Of a stretch of DNA of 64,000 nt, positions 44,292 to 55,234 are shown piece by piece; positions within the stretch are counted from its first letter, which is position 1; each line of letters begins with the position of its first letter. Made by a program: the position numbers and the translations under genes. Below the pieces are notes generated by a model. It worked only from the letters and a program-made list of their open reading frames with translations, ran no database searches and was not told the DNA's origin. The DNA comes from Oegoconia quadripuncta (Eukaryota > Arthropoda > Insecta > Lepidoptera > Autostichidae): contig OX438755.1 of NCBI GenBank assembly GCA_949316235.1, positions 18,986,151 to 19,050,150 on the forward strand. The letters run 5' to 3'.

Positions 44292-45603
44292 TGATATGAT
44301 ATTATATGTAATTGCTAGGTTCTTTCAAAACTATATTTTGTTCCACAAGTGAAACCATGGAGCCATTTTCTCATCCGGAGCCCCTGGTTGTAGTTTCAAA
44401 TAACCAAAAAGCTGGTATCTTTTCTTTGTTCAAAGAAGCTATGGTAAAAAAATTAACAAAATTAGCAAAGTTAAATAAATATAGAGCGACAACCCTGCTG
44501 ACTAACTTAGAATAAGATTAGAAAACTGAAACTAAACTGTGTCCCGCCTTAGACCGTCTATAAAGTTAGGGTTGTATTCAAATGAATACCTTCCCCTTAC
44601 ATTATCTATGTGCACATTATTTACATATGGGCTTACTTTGAGGGTTCCATACTTCGCTTCGGGAAAACTGAACCCTTATAGGATCACTTTGTTGGCTGTG
44701 TGTCAGTCAGTATTGTTTTAATAATTCCGTCTGTCTGTCCGCTGAATATTTCGATCAACAATTCATACACCACCTACAATACAAAGAGCGGCGCGTTATC
44801 CACACTGCAAATAGATAATACACCTCGCATTGTAAAAAATTGCCAAGTTCCTATGCAAAAACAGTAAACGTTTAAACAATCCGCGTAATGCGACCCGTTT
44901 CCTGCTTTAACTCATATTATTACCATAATATAATAACAGGTACACACATTCAGACCATGTGTGGAAAGGGGGGCTAATTTACAACCGACGCATTTCATTA
45001 GCCGACATAATTTTAAACAGAACTAGTACCTACTACGAGTCACTCGACTGTTTGTCCAACTTATTCAGTGTTTAGATAATCAAGTCTGGTCAAACGTTGG
45101 ACGATGACAGATTGAAAAATATTGCTATAAAAAAGAAGCCAAGTGCAATACATTTTAATGGTTTTCATCGGCGATAAACGGATTAAAATCGAAAAGGGTG
45201 CCCTCTATTCTCTTCTTAATTAAAATTCTAGTTACATTCTACTATAATTCTATTCTAAATAAATCCATGGTGTACATTCTACCTGTAAGTGTTGCTTTTT
45301 ATGTGGTGCAAAGGAATAACCTTGTGGACTATTCGATACATTTGTGAGTATTTTTCTCGGTAAATTTTCTGAGTTGAGCCTTAAGTGTTGTGGCATGATT
45401 TTCTCTTGAAAGACCCCCACAAAGTTGGAACTAAAAAATTTAACACAAGTTAAACTTGTCGAAATTCCAAACTTATGTTTCATTTTAAAAACATTTTAGT
45501 TGTTCTCATTACAGAACCAAGAACAATGTCTCTAATCAATTACTCAAGATGCAAAATAATTTATTTTTGTAAAAATTTCGGTAACTATTATGAAAAAATT
45601 CTA
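44292..45603. other. no feature recognised
   Basis: About 1.3 kb without a supportable gene or repeat family. Confidence 0.45.
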
Positions 45604-45690
45604 TCAAATCAAATACGCTTTATTGTTTAAATATTAGGCGGCCTTATCGCTAATAGCGATCTCTTCCAGGCAAACCTATAATTACGGAAT
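45604..45690 (-). mobile_element. LINE-U 3' end
   Basis: ACGCTTTATTGTTTAAATAT, then GGCCTTATCGCTAATAGCGA and TCTCTTCCAGGCAAACC. It is preceded by a short TCAAA tail complement. Confidence 0.55.
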
Positions 45691-46244
45691 TCAATACGAG
45701 TAATTAAGTGGGTAAGCACAAATAATTGCCTAATTGTTGAGTACACCTGAAAGTTCTGCATATTGAATTCCAGAAGTGTTATCCTAAAGTATGACAAACA
45801 TTCTATTTTCACAAAAACGAAAGAGGTCATCATAGCCCACGAGGCTAGCGACCACAAAACGACACCTTATATATTTAGGTAAGTAATTAGATACTATGTA
45901 TTAAAGTGGTTAGAGCGAACCTTGATAAAATCTCTGCAAATTATGTAGAATATATGCTGATGTTGGTATTACATTATGCTGATGAGGTTAAGAATAACCC
46001 AGCACCGTCCCATGGCCCTACCACCTCTCGGTATACGGGCCGAAGCTGCGAGTGGTGTGCGTAGTTCTCAGGCTTTCCCCACGCACACTTTCTTGACACT
46101 ACAATTTTTTTATCTTTATCCTGTCCCTTGGATCATTCTCCCTCCTCCTCGTGATCAGGATAACAATTAAACTTGGTAGAAATATAATTAAACGGGTAAT
46201 AATATAGCAAAACAACCGACTTAGTAAGATCTCTCACGTGCTTC
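45691..46244. other. no feature recognised
   Basis: Nothing recognised. Confidence 0.4.
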
Positions 46245-46420
46245 GTGCTAACCAACGGTTGCGAGTTGGAATCCCGCAAGGGGTAAATGTTTGTGTGATG
46301 AATAAGAATATTATTCCCGATTTATATAAACATATAAATATTTATGTATGTTTATCCCTTATCTAGTATCCATGTAGTACAAGCTTTGCTTAGTTTGCAA
46401 CTGTAGATAATATATAAATA
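46245..46420 (+). mobile_element. SINE-B copy, head damaged
   Basis: CAACGGTTGCGAGTTGGAAT is a mutated B-box region. The body TATGTTTATCCCTTATCTAG is intact. Confidence 0.6.
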
Positions 46421-46431
46421 ATATATCTTTG

Positions 46432-46530
46432 GACATACACACAATGCCATCTAGTTCCACACTAAGCAATTAGGCTGTTGTGGATACCAGATGGTTGATA
46501 TACTACATAAATACATTTTTATTAGTAAAT
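46432..46530 (-). mobile_element. SINE-A 3' part, reverse orientation
   Basis: ACACAATGCCATCTAGTTCC through ACCAGATGGTTGATATACTA. It lies directly after the SINE-B, tail to tail. Confidence 0.65.
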
Positions 46531-47177
46531 AATTAATTAATAATAATAATAATAATAATAAAAATTATTTATTGCCTTAGTTCCTATTTAACTTAAAGCT
46601 ATTGACATAGTAACAATTTTGAATAGTCAAGGCAAAAGGGAGTGACATCAGCTTTGCTGTACCGGGACAGATGTCACGGTCAACGCTGTTTTTCAGTCAC
46701 CCCCCCTTCTCCCCGAGGTGAAGGGCGGGAGGATAGGTTTATTAGTAATGGGAGGGCTTATACATTACAATTAGTAAATTTGACCATTTAGTAAACAATT
46801 ATCAGCAAAACAAAAAATTACAACAAAATAGAAATTAAAATATTGACAACTTGAATTTTGAGAAATTTTGAACCCCTGAGGATGTGTGTTTGTGTGTGAG
46901 TGCGGTTGTAAAGGTGAGTGTTTGTATAAGTGTCTCTCTGTTTAGCCCTACGAGTGGAGTTCTCTTGGGATCAAGTACAGCGCCACTAAACAGGAGACGG
47001 ATAATGTGTATAACTGAAAAATTATTATACAATTAAGTTAGGACATAAAAAGAGTTATTTATTATAATCACTGGTGACAGGAAGAGAAAGAAAAGAAATT
47101 CTTTAATATTAAATCTTTCCAGTAGGCATGTTTTAGGTTTTCTGCTGCAAGTTGTTTTTTAAGCAAGGCTTGTTTAT
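46531..47177. other. no gene; AT-rich DNA with an AAT microsatellite
   Basis: An AAT repeat run at about 46535-46565 begins the stretch. A possible LINE 3' end may lie at 46565-46745, not assigned. No coding region. Confidence 0.4.
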
Positions 47178-47333
47178 ATAAATATAAATACTTAATATAA
47201 ATGAACATCCATAACTCGGGTGCTCGTGTCCGTATTCATCTTACAATCATAATATGCTCCTAGCGGGATTCGAACGCGCGACCGTTTGGTATAGTGGTCA
47301 GAGTTTAGTAACTACTACACCAAACAGGTCGTC
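47178..47333 (-). mobile_element. SINE-A head and middle, reverse orientation
   Basis: ATGAACATCCATAACTCGGG, then GCTCCTAGCGGGATTCGAAC (B-box complement), then CTACTACACCAAACAGGTCG. A short duplication of the ATACCAAACG region is present near 47285. Confidence 0.65.
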
Positions 47334-47802
47334 TACTAAGGGCTATAAAAATACTAAGGGCCGTATTAATAAATCGATCTTGAGATCGCGTCTTAGTCTC
47401 AATACTATTTTCATTGACCACTACACCAAGCAGGTCATTTGTGGTAACTAATTGTTTGTTGTAAGTGTCCAAAATATTAATTTAATATTTAATATCGGTT
47501 GACAATTAACGCAAATATCGCGTAACAAAAATTAAAGAAAAAATACTGTCGAATTGAAAGCTCTTGTTCCTTCAAATATTTCTGATAAATTAATGGTAGA
47601 AAACAATGGTCGCCAGTAGATGCGAGCTCAATTGTAACCATATTCAGAACCCCTAAATTAGTAACAGACTGGAATGTACTATTATTTTTATTTATATTAT
47701 ATATATTATTTAAATATTTTTAAATTTCAAGTCAAAAACCACTACTTATAGGTCTCTGACTTTTTTCTTTTCGTTAACTCCCGCCTCGTGAACATTAGTT
47801 GA

Positions 47803-47895
47803 CTATCTATAAGCGCTTCTATTTATTAAATACTTATATATATATTATATATATATATATATAAGTATTTAATAAATAGAAGCGCTTATAGATAG
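47803..47895. repeat. 93-bp near-perfect palindrome
   Basis: The left arm CTATCTATAAGCGCTTCTAT plus TTATTAAATACTT is repeated exactly as the reverse complement, with only an AT dinucleotide centre between. Arms are at least 40 bases. It would extrude as a cruciform or fold as a hairpin. An AT-rich microsatellite follows to about 47945. Confidence 0.8.
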
Positions 47896-48069
47896 CTTAT
47901 ATATATATATATATTTATTTATTTATTTATATATATATACATACATATTTATATAATAAAGTCTATTAATATGATATTACTATTATATTTATGTATACTT
48001 ATCTATAATTATATCTTTAGTTGGTAGTATCATGCACCCTACCTATTTTTCTACCTACAAATGTCCCAT

Positions 48070-48190
48070 AGCTGTGGGTTGTCTGGAAGAGATCGCTTTT
48101 ATTGATAAGACCGCCTAATTGTGTTCTATTGTTATCATCAAAAATTATTGTAAATTATTTTGCGCAATAAAGAGTATTTGTATTGTCCCG
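48070..48190 (+). mobile_element. LINE-U 3' end, sense orientation
   Basis: GTTGTCTGGAAGAGATCGCT, then TTGATAAGACCGCCTAATTG, then GCGCAATAAAGAGTATTTGT. This is the sense version of the blocks seen reversed elsewhere in the window. Confidence 0.6.
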
Positions 48191-48654
48191 AAAGCAATAT
48201 CTTTATCAAATTGGTTTGTAAGTGTTTACGTTACTACAAAGCCGTTTACATTATCAAAGATATCACTGGAAGAGCAGACAAATAAACGCGATAAAAACGT
48301 TTTCCCGTAAGTTGCTCTTACGAGAAAAGCGATATGTCATTGATAGCCTTTTGGATATAACAGCTTCTAAGAGTGCGCTTTTAATGATATCGTATAAAAT
48401 TTATTACAAAGTAGTATTTATGATAATAAAAAGTACTCGCTTTTGCCTGCGGTTTCGGTTGCACGGAGTTCTGAACAGTAATCATCTACTACCACCTTAT
48501 CTTAACCGTAGAAAGACTTCATTCATACCTTTAGGATCGCTAGCAGTTCATATATGTCAAAGTATTGTAAATACAAAGACAGATAAATATATAGTTTATT
48601 TAGAACTAACAACTAACTAACAATTATCAATCTAACACAGCCTAACAATTAAGA
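48191..48654. other. no feature recognised
   Basis: A 132-codon open frame (48222-48620) spans most of this. Its product is basic and hydrophobic with no recognisable domain, and I do not support it as a gene. Confidence 0.4.
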
Positions 48655-48735
48655 ATAATAAATAAATATTTCGGACACGTAAGTTTGCTGTAAACCTTGT
48701 GCTATGGAAACTAGATAATGGATAAATATACATAT
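48655..48735 (-). mobile_element. SINE-B 3' part, reverse orientation
   Basis: ATATTTCGGACACGTAAGTT and ACTAGATAATGGATAAATAT are complements of the SINE-B tail and body. Confidence 0.55.
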
Positions 48736-48742
48736 ATTTTTT

Positions 48743-49050
48743 TTAACCGCCTCCGTGGCTCAATGTAAACAACATGGGTTTACGATTCGCAGGTCGCGGG
48801 TTCGATCATGTTTAAGTACTCGGTTTGGTTGGTGGTAGGGCATTTTAAATGTCCGCCTGGCTAGCTACCACCATCTTATCTAAACCTGCCGCCAAGCATT
48901 ATTGTGTTCCGGTTGTCAGAGATAAGATAGCCTGTCCTCCAAATGTGTTGGGGTGTCCGGGTCAGTACGCTTCCACCTTCGACCTCATCTTCACTTAACA
49001 TCAGGTGTGATTGAGGTCAAGGACGAACACATCGTGCATAAAAAAAAAGA
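48743..49050 (+). mobile_element. SINE-C copy, near full length
   Basis: TTAACCGCCTCCGTGGCTCA, B box GGTTCGATC, and the body to ACATCGTGCATAAAAAAAA. About ten bases are deleted after the B box and about 20 near 48895. Confidence 0.75.
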
Positions 49051-49144
49051 TGGAACGAGCTATTTGCCTGTCAAGTTATTTCTTTGTAAATAAACACATT
49101 TTAAAAGAATGTCTTTATAAAGGTAGACTGTAAATTCCGAAGAC

Positions 49145-49300
49145 CAGCACTCGTAGCTTGACAGGAGCGATAAACATTTAATGTCGCGCGTGATATTATG
49201 TAACCTGTTCATTCGCTTGCACGAAATATAGATATATACAACTATATCCCACTCTCACTTCAACTTCCCGCGCGACAAACGATGTCATGTTACGGTGCCT
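49145..49300. mobile_element. diverged copy of the 2355-2485 MITE
   Basis: GTAGCTTGACAGG at left and TCATGTTACGGTGCCTG at right are the decayed ends. The interior shares ATATCCCACTCTCACTT with the first copy and carries a CGCGCGACAAAC-type segment. Confidence 0.55.
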
Positions 49301-50751
49301 GTTAACTACAAAAGACTGACTATTTAACGTGTTCATTTGATCTATAAAAATAAAAAAACAATTTCCTGTGATATGGAAGAGTGGTTCCTCCTACTACAGG
49401 CTTTTCTAAGCTTAAAAGGAGGATCCTACAACTTCTATTGCCAATATGTACTAAAGGATAAACGAGAAAAAAAAATCCTAAGCTAAACATTGGATCTCCA
49501 CTTCGTCGGGCAACATGTTGATCAACTTGTTGCGCTGCAATTGTTGCATAATGGATTCGAGCACAACGAATCAAACGAGCCCAACCGTGATGAGGTTGGG
49601 TACTATAGTAACCATTGAATAGTTCCATTATCATATTCACCTCCTTCCTGCATGAGTAGGTAGAATTGCATACATATTCAAGGCTTCAAATCCAAACGAC
49701 CATTAGAGAGAAGTCGTAAAGGATCGTTCGATAATTAAATAGTCAATGGGTAATATGGATACTTTAATTAAAAAATTAGGCACCTTATATCACTTTCGAT
49801 GGCCAATATGGACAGCGCTTACCAAATTTGAAGCTTAAAAAATAGCATAACGGTAACAATACGTATATATATAACATTAACAACGCTAACACGTCAGCAC
49901 ACATGAAATTGCACTGTTACGGTCGTCGTTCTGTCGACAGTACTTATAAGAATTTACCAGTTGTAAATGCCAATATCTTCTAAAGGCGTTTTCTGAGTTG
50001 CCGTTTCTTAAACGTTTCATATATTCTTCCTATTTAGTATATATTCTTGTCCATAACTTCAAGAATCAAAGTCTCCGTAACTACAATTTGAAAATTTATA
50101 AAACCCCCGAATGGCTATAATATCATCCAAATACACTGAACAACTGTCTCAAAAGTCAAAAAAAGCTTAATGAAATTTCATCAAACATGCCTAATAACCG
50201 GCCCCCTTGTTTAGTCTTTAATATATAAAAACCGCACTCAAGTCGGACCACGTATTAGTGAGATACATCCGGACAAAGACTGGACACACATACAAACAAA
50301 CAATGTCGTAAAACACATAACTTAAAAAAATCCCGAGACCATTAAAATATTAGTATTTAGTATACATGCCTACATTATCATATTAATTATGTAGTGTTTT
50401 TAGTACTTAATACAATAAAGAATTGTAAAAAAAGACTTTTTGGCAATTAATTTTGTATTTGTAGACTTAGGCAAATATCTTTGAAGTAGCTGAATCGATA
50501 AAAATGAGAAATACAAAACATATCGCTCACTGAAAGTCGGCATGTTTTTTTTAAATGCTTCTCTTCACAAGGTACTATGGTTAGGGAGAAGAAGCGACAA
50601 CAAACTCCGTAACAATTTCCATTAGCTTAATCATGACTCTACTGAGATCATCTGTAATACACACTTAAGACAATCATACTGGTGATCTAGCTAAATAAAA
50701 CCTAACGGCAAAACTTGGGTATGGCATGATTGCCACATATAACGTTTATAT
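49301..50751. other. no feature recognised
   Basis: About 1.45 kb. A 106-codon minus-strand frame (49320-49640) has no recognisable domain. Confidence 0.45.
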
Positions 50752-51010
50752 ACTGTTTGGTGTAGTGGTTAAGAAACTCTGACTGCTATACCAAAAGGTT
50801 GCGGGTTCAAATCCCGCTAGGGGCATATTGTTTGTATGATGAATACGGACATGTGTTCCCGAGTTATGGATGTTTTTCATTTATATATGAATTTATTTAC
50901 AAAAAAATGTATTTGTGTAGTATATCAACCTGGTATCTACAACACAAGCCTATAGTTGATTAATGTGGAACTAGATGGCGCTGTGTGTATGTCTGAAGAT
51001 ATTTTATATC
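50752..51010 (+). mobile_element. SINE-A copy, near full length
   Basis: CTGTTTGGTGTAGTGGTTAA, B box GGTTCAAATCCCGC, and the body to AGATGGCGCTGTGTGTATGT. Confidence 0.75.
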
Positions 51011-51110
51011 TTCTTAAGGTCAATAGGATAGTGGTGGTACCTAAAAAGGCAGCTCCTCAGCATGATGACGCAACATTAGACTCCCTATAGAAGTTAGTGA
51101 TACGACGCTG

Positions 51111-51245
51111 GTTTTTTTTTTATATGAGAGGGCGACAAACGAGCATGCGGGTCACCTGATGGAAAGCAATCACCGCCGCCCATGAACACCCGCAAAATTT
51201 ATTATTATTATACTCGTAGGCAGCTTCTACCATTCACCACGTGCA
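51111..51245 (-). mobile_element. LINE 3' end with poly-A tail
   Basis: On the minus strand GGGCGGCGGTGATTGCTTTC, CATCAGGTGACCCGCATGCT and CGTTTGTCGCCCTCTCATAT are followed by an A run (T run at about 51111-51121 on plus). This layout is common for truncated LINEs in Lepidoptera. Confidence 0.6.
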
Positions 51246-52559
51246 CTAAAGCCTATGCTTCCTACGCTTTATTATATTTCAAGGGATGTAGTAAAAGTAA
51301 TGAGGCCAAAGGCGACACGTGTGTCTGGTAATATGGCCATATGTCCAGCTTAAAGCAGTATTACGTTTTGACCTCCACTTCATTTGCATATAACCGAAAT
51401 TGAACCAGGCTTTATTAAAATACCTCTGTACAATTATTTGCATATTGGGTCCCGGTGATATATTTTAGTAAGTTTCTAAAAGCTGTTCTATACGAATTTC
51501 TATATACCTTGTAGTTTTTGATTTGAGTTTGTAAGAAATATTCCCTTATATGTTTCCATTCCAAGGCTTGCTAAATTATATTTTCAATATTAGCAATAGT
51601 TCCTTATAATCGTCTATTTTTTTTTTGTTATTTTAATGTGCTATGTATCTAAGTAATATATTTGATCAATATTTACATGTAGGTATGGCTATCACATATG
51701 TAAGCACTTAGTGTATGTGTAGCGTTCGATCCTGGTGAGCGCTTTATTAGACCACTATTATATTGTCAACAAAATTTCCATTGTTATTTGTGATTTAACA
51801 TGCATCGATCGATATGAGACATATGCTCAGACGGGGACTTGATTTGATACCACTTCGTGACATCGAAAACTAGCTTATTTCTAAATTGCTGTGCCATATT
51901 TTATGTTGTGTTATATAGTACATACAACCCGATCAATTATCTGTAATGTATGTGTGTCGCTAAATGGATCAAATAAAGTTTTCATATTCTTATCTTACTT
52001 CGATTTGTTCTTCGTTTTATTATTCTTTTCATAACTACAGTTACTTAATTAGTCTATCCTTTGCACTCAACGCACGGTTAAAACTGAATTATCCAATTCA
52101 TATACATATGAATTTGTGTTGTATGATGCACTATTGTTATAAGAAACATTCATATATAACAAAAGGAACAAAACAATGTTTCTGCGTTACGATACGAGTA
52201 TCACAGTTAGAAGATCCTCGGTATCTCGGTATAAGCTAAGATCAAACGCCACTACAATGTAATATTTTACACGCATTCTTGCTTATAGACGAAGCTTATG
52301 TCCAGGCATGTAATGTGATGTCCAATAGGTCCCGCCAGTGGACAGTGAGGATCATTGGTAGTGGTTAAAAACTAATCCACGCCTGTTTGAGTAAACTAAA
52401 ACAAAGCCGAGATATGACCACGAGACAACAGTCATGACAGTTTGCATAATACATGAATTAGCTTGCGATTTATACATGCCACCAGTCCAGTGTCGCTACA
52501 GTGAGGTTATACTGTGGCACTTGCATTATTAATGCTAATGGGTATGCGCTACTAAAGTG
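51246..52559. other. no feature recognised
   Basis: About 1.3 kb. A 91-codon frame at 51964-52239 has no recognised domain. Confidence 0.45.
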
Positions 52560-52680
52560 AAGTAATCGTAGCGGAATTTCATTCGCTAACCAAAACGATT
52601 AACGAGGTTAAGCAACATTTGACGCGGCGGACTGATCATTGGATACTCCAGGGGTATGTTGTTTGAGTTCCTCTTCGCGA
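52560..52680 (+). mobile_element. 5S rRNA-like SINE copy, diverged
   Basis: CGAGGTTAAGCAACATTTGA and GCGGCGGACTGATCATTGGA align with the 5S internal promoter (box A, intermediate element and box C). The match is weaker than at 16536 and the tail is not recognised. Confidence 0.45.
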
Positions 52681-53302
52681 AAAAATTAAAGAGATGGTCG
52701 GATATGTAAACGTTGCTGGTCCTCCGAGCCCTGTATCACTGTGACCGTTCTCTATCAGGCAGTGATATAGTTTTTATCACACTAGATGCAACAAGTGGCC
52801 AGTTCGATATTACGTTTATGCATCAGCGGATCACATTCACATAGCCGATGTACAGGAAAGTTTCAGTATTTTATCCCCCTGGCTCGCTTTAGAGTATAAA
52901 CTAACAAGCGAGTGCGAATGAGGAGACAAACGTGACTGCCTGAACGAGTGAGCTGATTGGACACAAAGGATCTAGGACAAACAGCCGAGGTGAAGCTTTT
53001 AGGTGACGGAATGAATGAGGTGATTGAGTCAGTGATTATCGGTTCAGTGGAGTCACTACGCAGATCATCTCAAACATGGGGTGCCTCGGGAGTTCCCCAC
53101 GAGGTAAAACGAGGTCCTGCCTCATCCTCGTTTCAAATAGATGAGTTATCACTACAAGGATGCGACACTAGCATGATTTTCATATGAATGTTTCTGCTCT
53201 TTCAGGAGCACCGTAGTAGTAGGGATTCAACGGTTCTGGACCACCCCAGTTTTCTGGTCCATCACTCCACCCCCTGCTCGCAAAAAGGGCTTCACATATG
53301 CT
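52681..53302. other. no gene recognised; likely contains the host-Polinton junction
   Basis: Sequence before the 51-bp repeat array. No known repeat was recognised. The left Polinton end may lie near 53240-53302, but without the right terminal repeat, which is outside the window, I cannot fix it. Confidence 0.35.
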
Positions 53303-53533
53303 CGCGGTATGTGTGTAATAAAGTTTATTCACGCTTAAATTCGCGCTTAGATTCGCGGTATGTGTGTAATAAAGTTTATTCACGGTTAAATTCGCGCTTA
53401 GATTCGCGGTATGTGTGTAATAAAGTTTATTCACGGTTAAATTCGCGCTTATATTCGCGGTATGTGTAATAAACTTTATTCACGGTTACGTAATAAAGTT
53501 TATTCACGGTTAAATTCACGCTTAGATTCGCGG
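53303..53533. repeat. 51-bp tandem repeat array
   Basis: Three full units start at 53303, 53354 and 53405 with CGCGGTATGTGTGTAATAAA. A rearranged fourth unit follows (53456-53528) with an inner partial duplication. Each unit contains a near-palindrome AATAAAGTTTATT, inverted to AATAAACTTTATT in the fourth. Degenerate pieces continue to about 53770. The period is a multiple of three, which explains the accidental open frames on both strands. Position suggests that it belongs to the Polinton terminal region. Confidence 0.85.
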
Positions 53534-53911
53534 TTATTATCGGCGGATGTGTGGGTGGCTTGGCTCGGTTCAATGACAGATATCGTTCGGCCATATGTGA
53601 GATATCACGGTGCTCGCGGAATAATCATCGCGCTTCGTTGCGTAATAAATTCGCGGTTCCATATGTGACATGTCGTGGTCCTCTCACAGAATTGATCGAG
53701 GGACACGGTTGCATTGTTATGGAATCATGGTAATAAAATTAATTCACTGTTTGATTGGGAACGCTCGCGAACGCTCTTTGAATCATGGGTGGTCCGGCGA
53801 GTAGAGTCCGAACAAAAGCGTACTTATTCTTAGAAAGTTTCTATAGCAGCGGCATTTCTTTGTGATTATAGTGCGCCTCGATGAATAGGGCTCTGTGAGC
53901 ATCGTGGTTTT

Positions 53912-54430
53912 TTGGAAAAACTAAGTCATACGCTAACCCAATATTTAAACTTGTTTCAGACATCAATTCCCGAGTGTGATTACACATTTAAGAACTATTA
54001 TTTTCCTGCCTCTCCTGATTTAAGTGATGATGAAACTCGCGGTTCTCCCACATTAAAGGCCAAGCAAAATACCGCAAAGAGAAGCATTGATGCTTTTTTT
54101 GAGAAGCCGAAGAAAAAGAAGGTCAGAACGCACTCTTCAAATGTGGCCCAGGCTAACGGAGAGGGAACATCATACATTTCATCAAATAACGACGATGGAT
54201 CCACTGCGAGCCATCTCATTAAAATAGAAGTGTATGAGATGAAAAAATTGAAAGATGTTCTACCCATTGATTACTGGAAATACGCAGATGTACGTGTTAA
54301 ATATTACATCACATCAGAAGAGGACAAAAATTATCAAAATACCAGAGATTTAATTTATAATATAACAAAACAGGTGGCAACTAGGAAGGGCTGCACAAAA
54401 TATTTCATAGAAACCGATAAGAAACAATAA
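53912..54430 (+). CDS. unidentified Polinton-end protein with PCNA-box-like and NLS motifs, partial
   Basis: The open frame runs 172 codons but has no ATG in its first half. A strong splice acceptor (TTTAAACTTGTTTCAG) ends at 53959 in phase 0, so the real coding exon probably starts at 53960 and an upstream exon is missing from my reading. Following the acceptor are an acidic stretch SPDLSDDE, then KRSIDAFF (54077-54100), which fits the PCNA-interacting pattern with K in place of the usual Q, and directly after it KPKKKKVR (54104-54127), an SV40-type nuclear localisation signal. The C-terminal 65 residues are charged and mixed, with no domain I recognise. A polyadenylation-type AATAAA lies near 54565. 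The frame converges on the protease gene. The function is unknown; a DNA-replication or nuclear role is inference from the two motifs. Confidence 0.5.
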   Translation: MEKLSHTLTQYLNLFQTSIPECDYTFKNYYFPASPDLSDDETRGSPTLKAKQNTAKRSIDAFFEKPKKKKVRTHSSNVAQANGEGTSYISSNNDDGSTASHLIKIEVYEMKKLKDVLPIDYWKYADVRVKYYITSEEDKNYQNTRDLIYNITKQVATRKGCTKYFIETDKKQ

Positions 54431-54689
54431 CACCTTACCTATTGTTACCACTCTTACTACCTTATTTCACCTGGAGTATACAGTCCGACCGATAGTAGAC
54501 TATCTAATTCTAAATCTAATGAAGAAGTAATTAGTTTATATTTAGTTGATAATATATAATTACAAAATAAAATATATTTTTTTTTCACTTATAATTATAG
54601 TATTTTATTTTTCTATAGCTTTATATTAAAAATGGGAGGGGGAAATAAATGAAAGAGTTTGTTATCATCATCATTGTAATATATTATTT

Positions 54690-55130
54690 CTAAAATAAGG
54701 TTGTAAACATTCTATTTATCAAAATGTCATTATACAGAGGTATATCACAAAAACATCTAATAAAGTCTAACATACTCATACCCATATATTTAAAGTATAG
54801 ATATACTAAACAGTATTCACCACAAACAGAAGTTAAATGACTTTGAAGCTTTTCATTGTTGTATAACCATTTTCGAGTATTCCTGTTTAGAAACATTCTA
54901 TGGTAACCGGTAGGCTTTCTCCCAAATGAATCAAAATATTCACCAACACCATTTTCATCAATATTAATAGCCACCCAATGTGATCCAGGTTTTGTATCGG
55001 GATCTAAGTTAGAAATAAAGTAAGTCGGCACTTCTATGTACATCGGAATTCTGTTAGCAGCGAACACATTAAATTCTAGATGTGGATTAATATCTTTCAT
55101 ACATAGCCCTATTTCTCGGGTATTCATCAT
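54690..55130 (-). CDS. adenain-like cysteine protease (Polinton PRO)
   Basis: A 146-aa protein of the C5/Ulp1-like peptidase fold that would mature virion proteins. The catalytic set is visible: H51 in GSHWVAI, D67 in EYFDSFG, Q96 and C103 in SVCGEYC. The Q-to-C spacing of seven and the H-to-acid spacing of 16 parallel adenovirus protease (Q115-C122 and H54-E71). It is shorter than adenain, as usual for Polinton PRO. It starts at tandem ATGs (MM). It is the last gene of the minus-strand cluster, 104 nt downstream of the major capsid gene. It faces the plus-strand frame ending at 54430, with about 260 bases between the stops. All catalytic residues are intact. Confidence 0.85.
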   Translation of the reverse strand: MMNTREIGLCMKDINPHLEFNVFAANRIPMYIEVPTYFISNLDPDTKPGSHWVAINIDENGVGEYFDSFGRKPTGYHRMFLNRNTRKWLYNNEKLQSHLTSVCGEYCLVYLYFKYMGMSMLDFIRCFCDIPLYNDILINRMFTTLF

Positions 55131-55234
55131 GAAACAAATCGAACATACTTACATTGAGGTATACTAAAAAGAAAGTGATGATAAATGTTACATGAATTTC
55201 AATTTATAATAAAAAGTTTAATGTTACCCTTTAA

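Noticed and set aside
48222..48620. 132-codon plus-strand frame
   Set aside because: No domain, biased hydrophobic and basic composition, AT-rich surroundings; expected by chance at this size.
53180..53469. Open frames on both strands with 17-residue repeats
   Set aside because: They are products of the 51-bp tandem array, whose period is a multiple of three. Both strands are open and there is no domain or independent start.
53998..54267. Minus-strand frame opposite the PCNA-box protein
   Set aside because: Antisense to a plus-strand frame that has a splice acceptor and sensible motifs.
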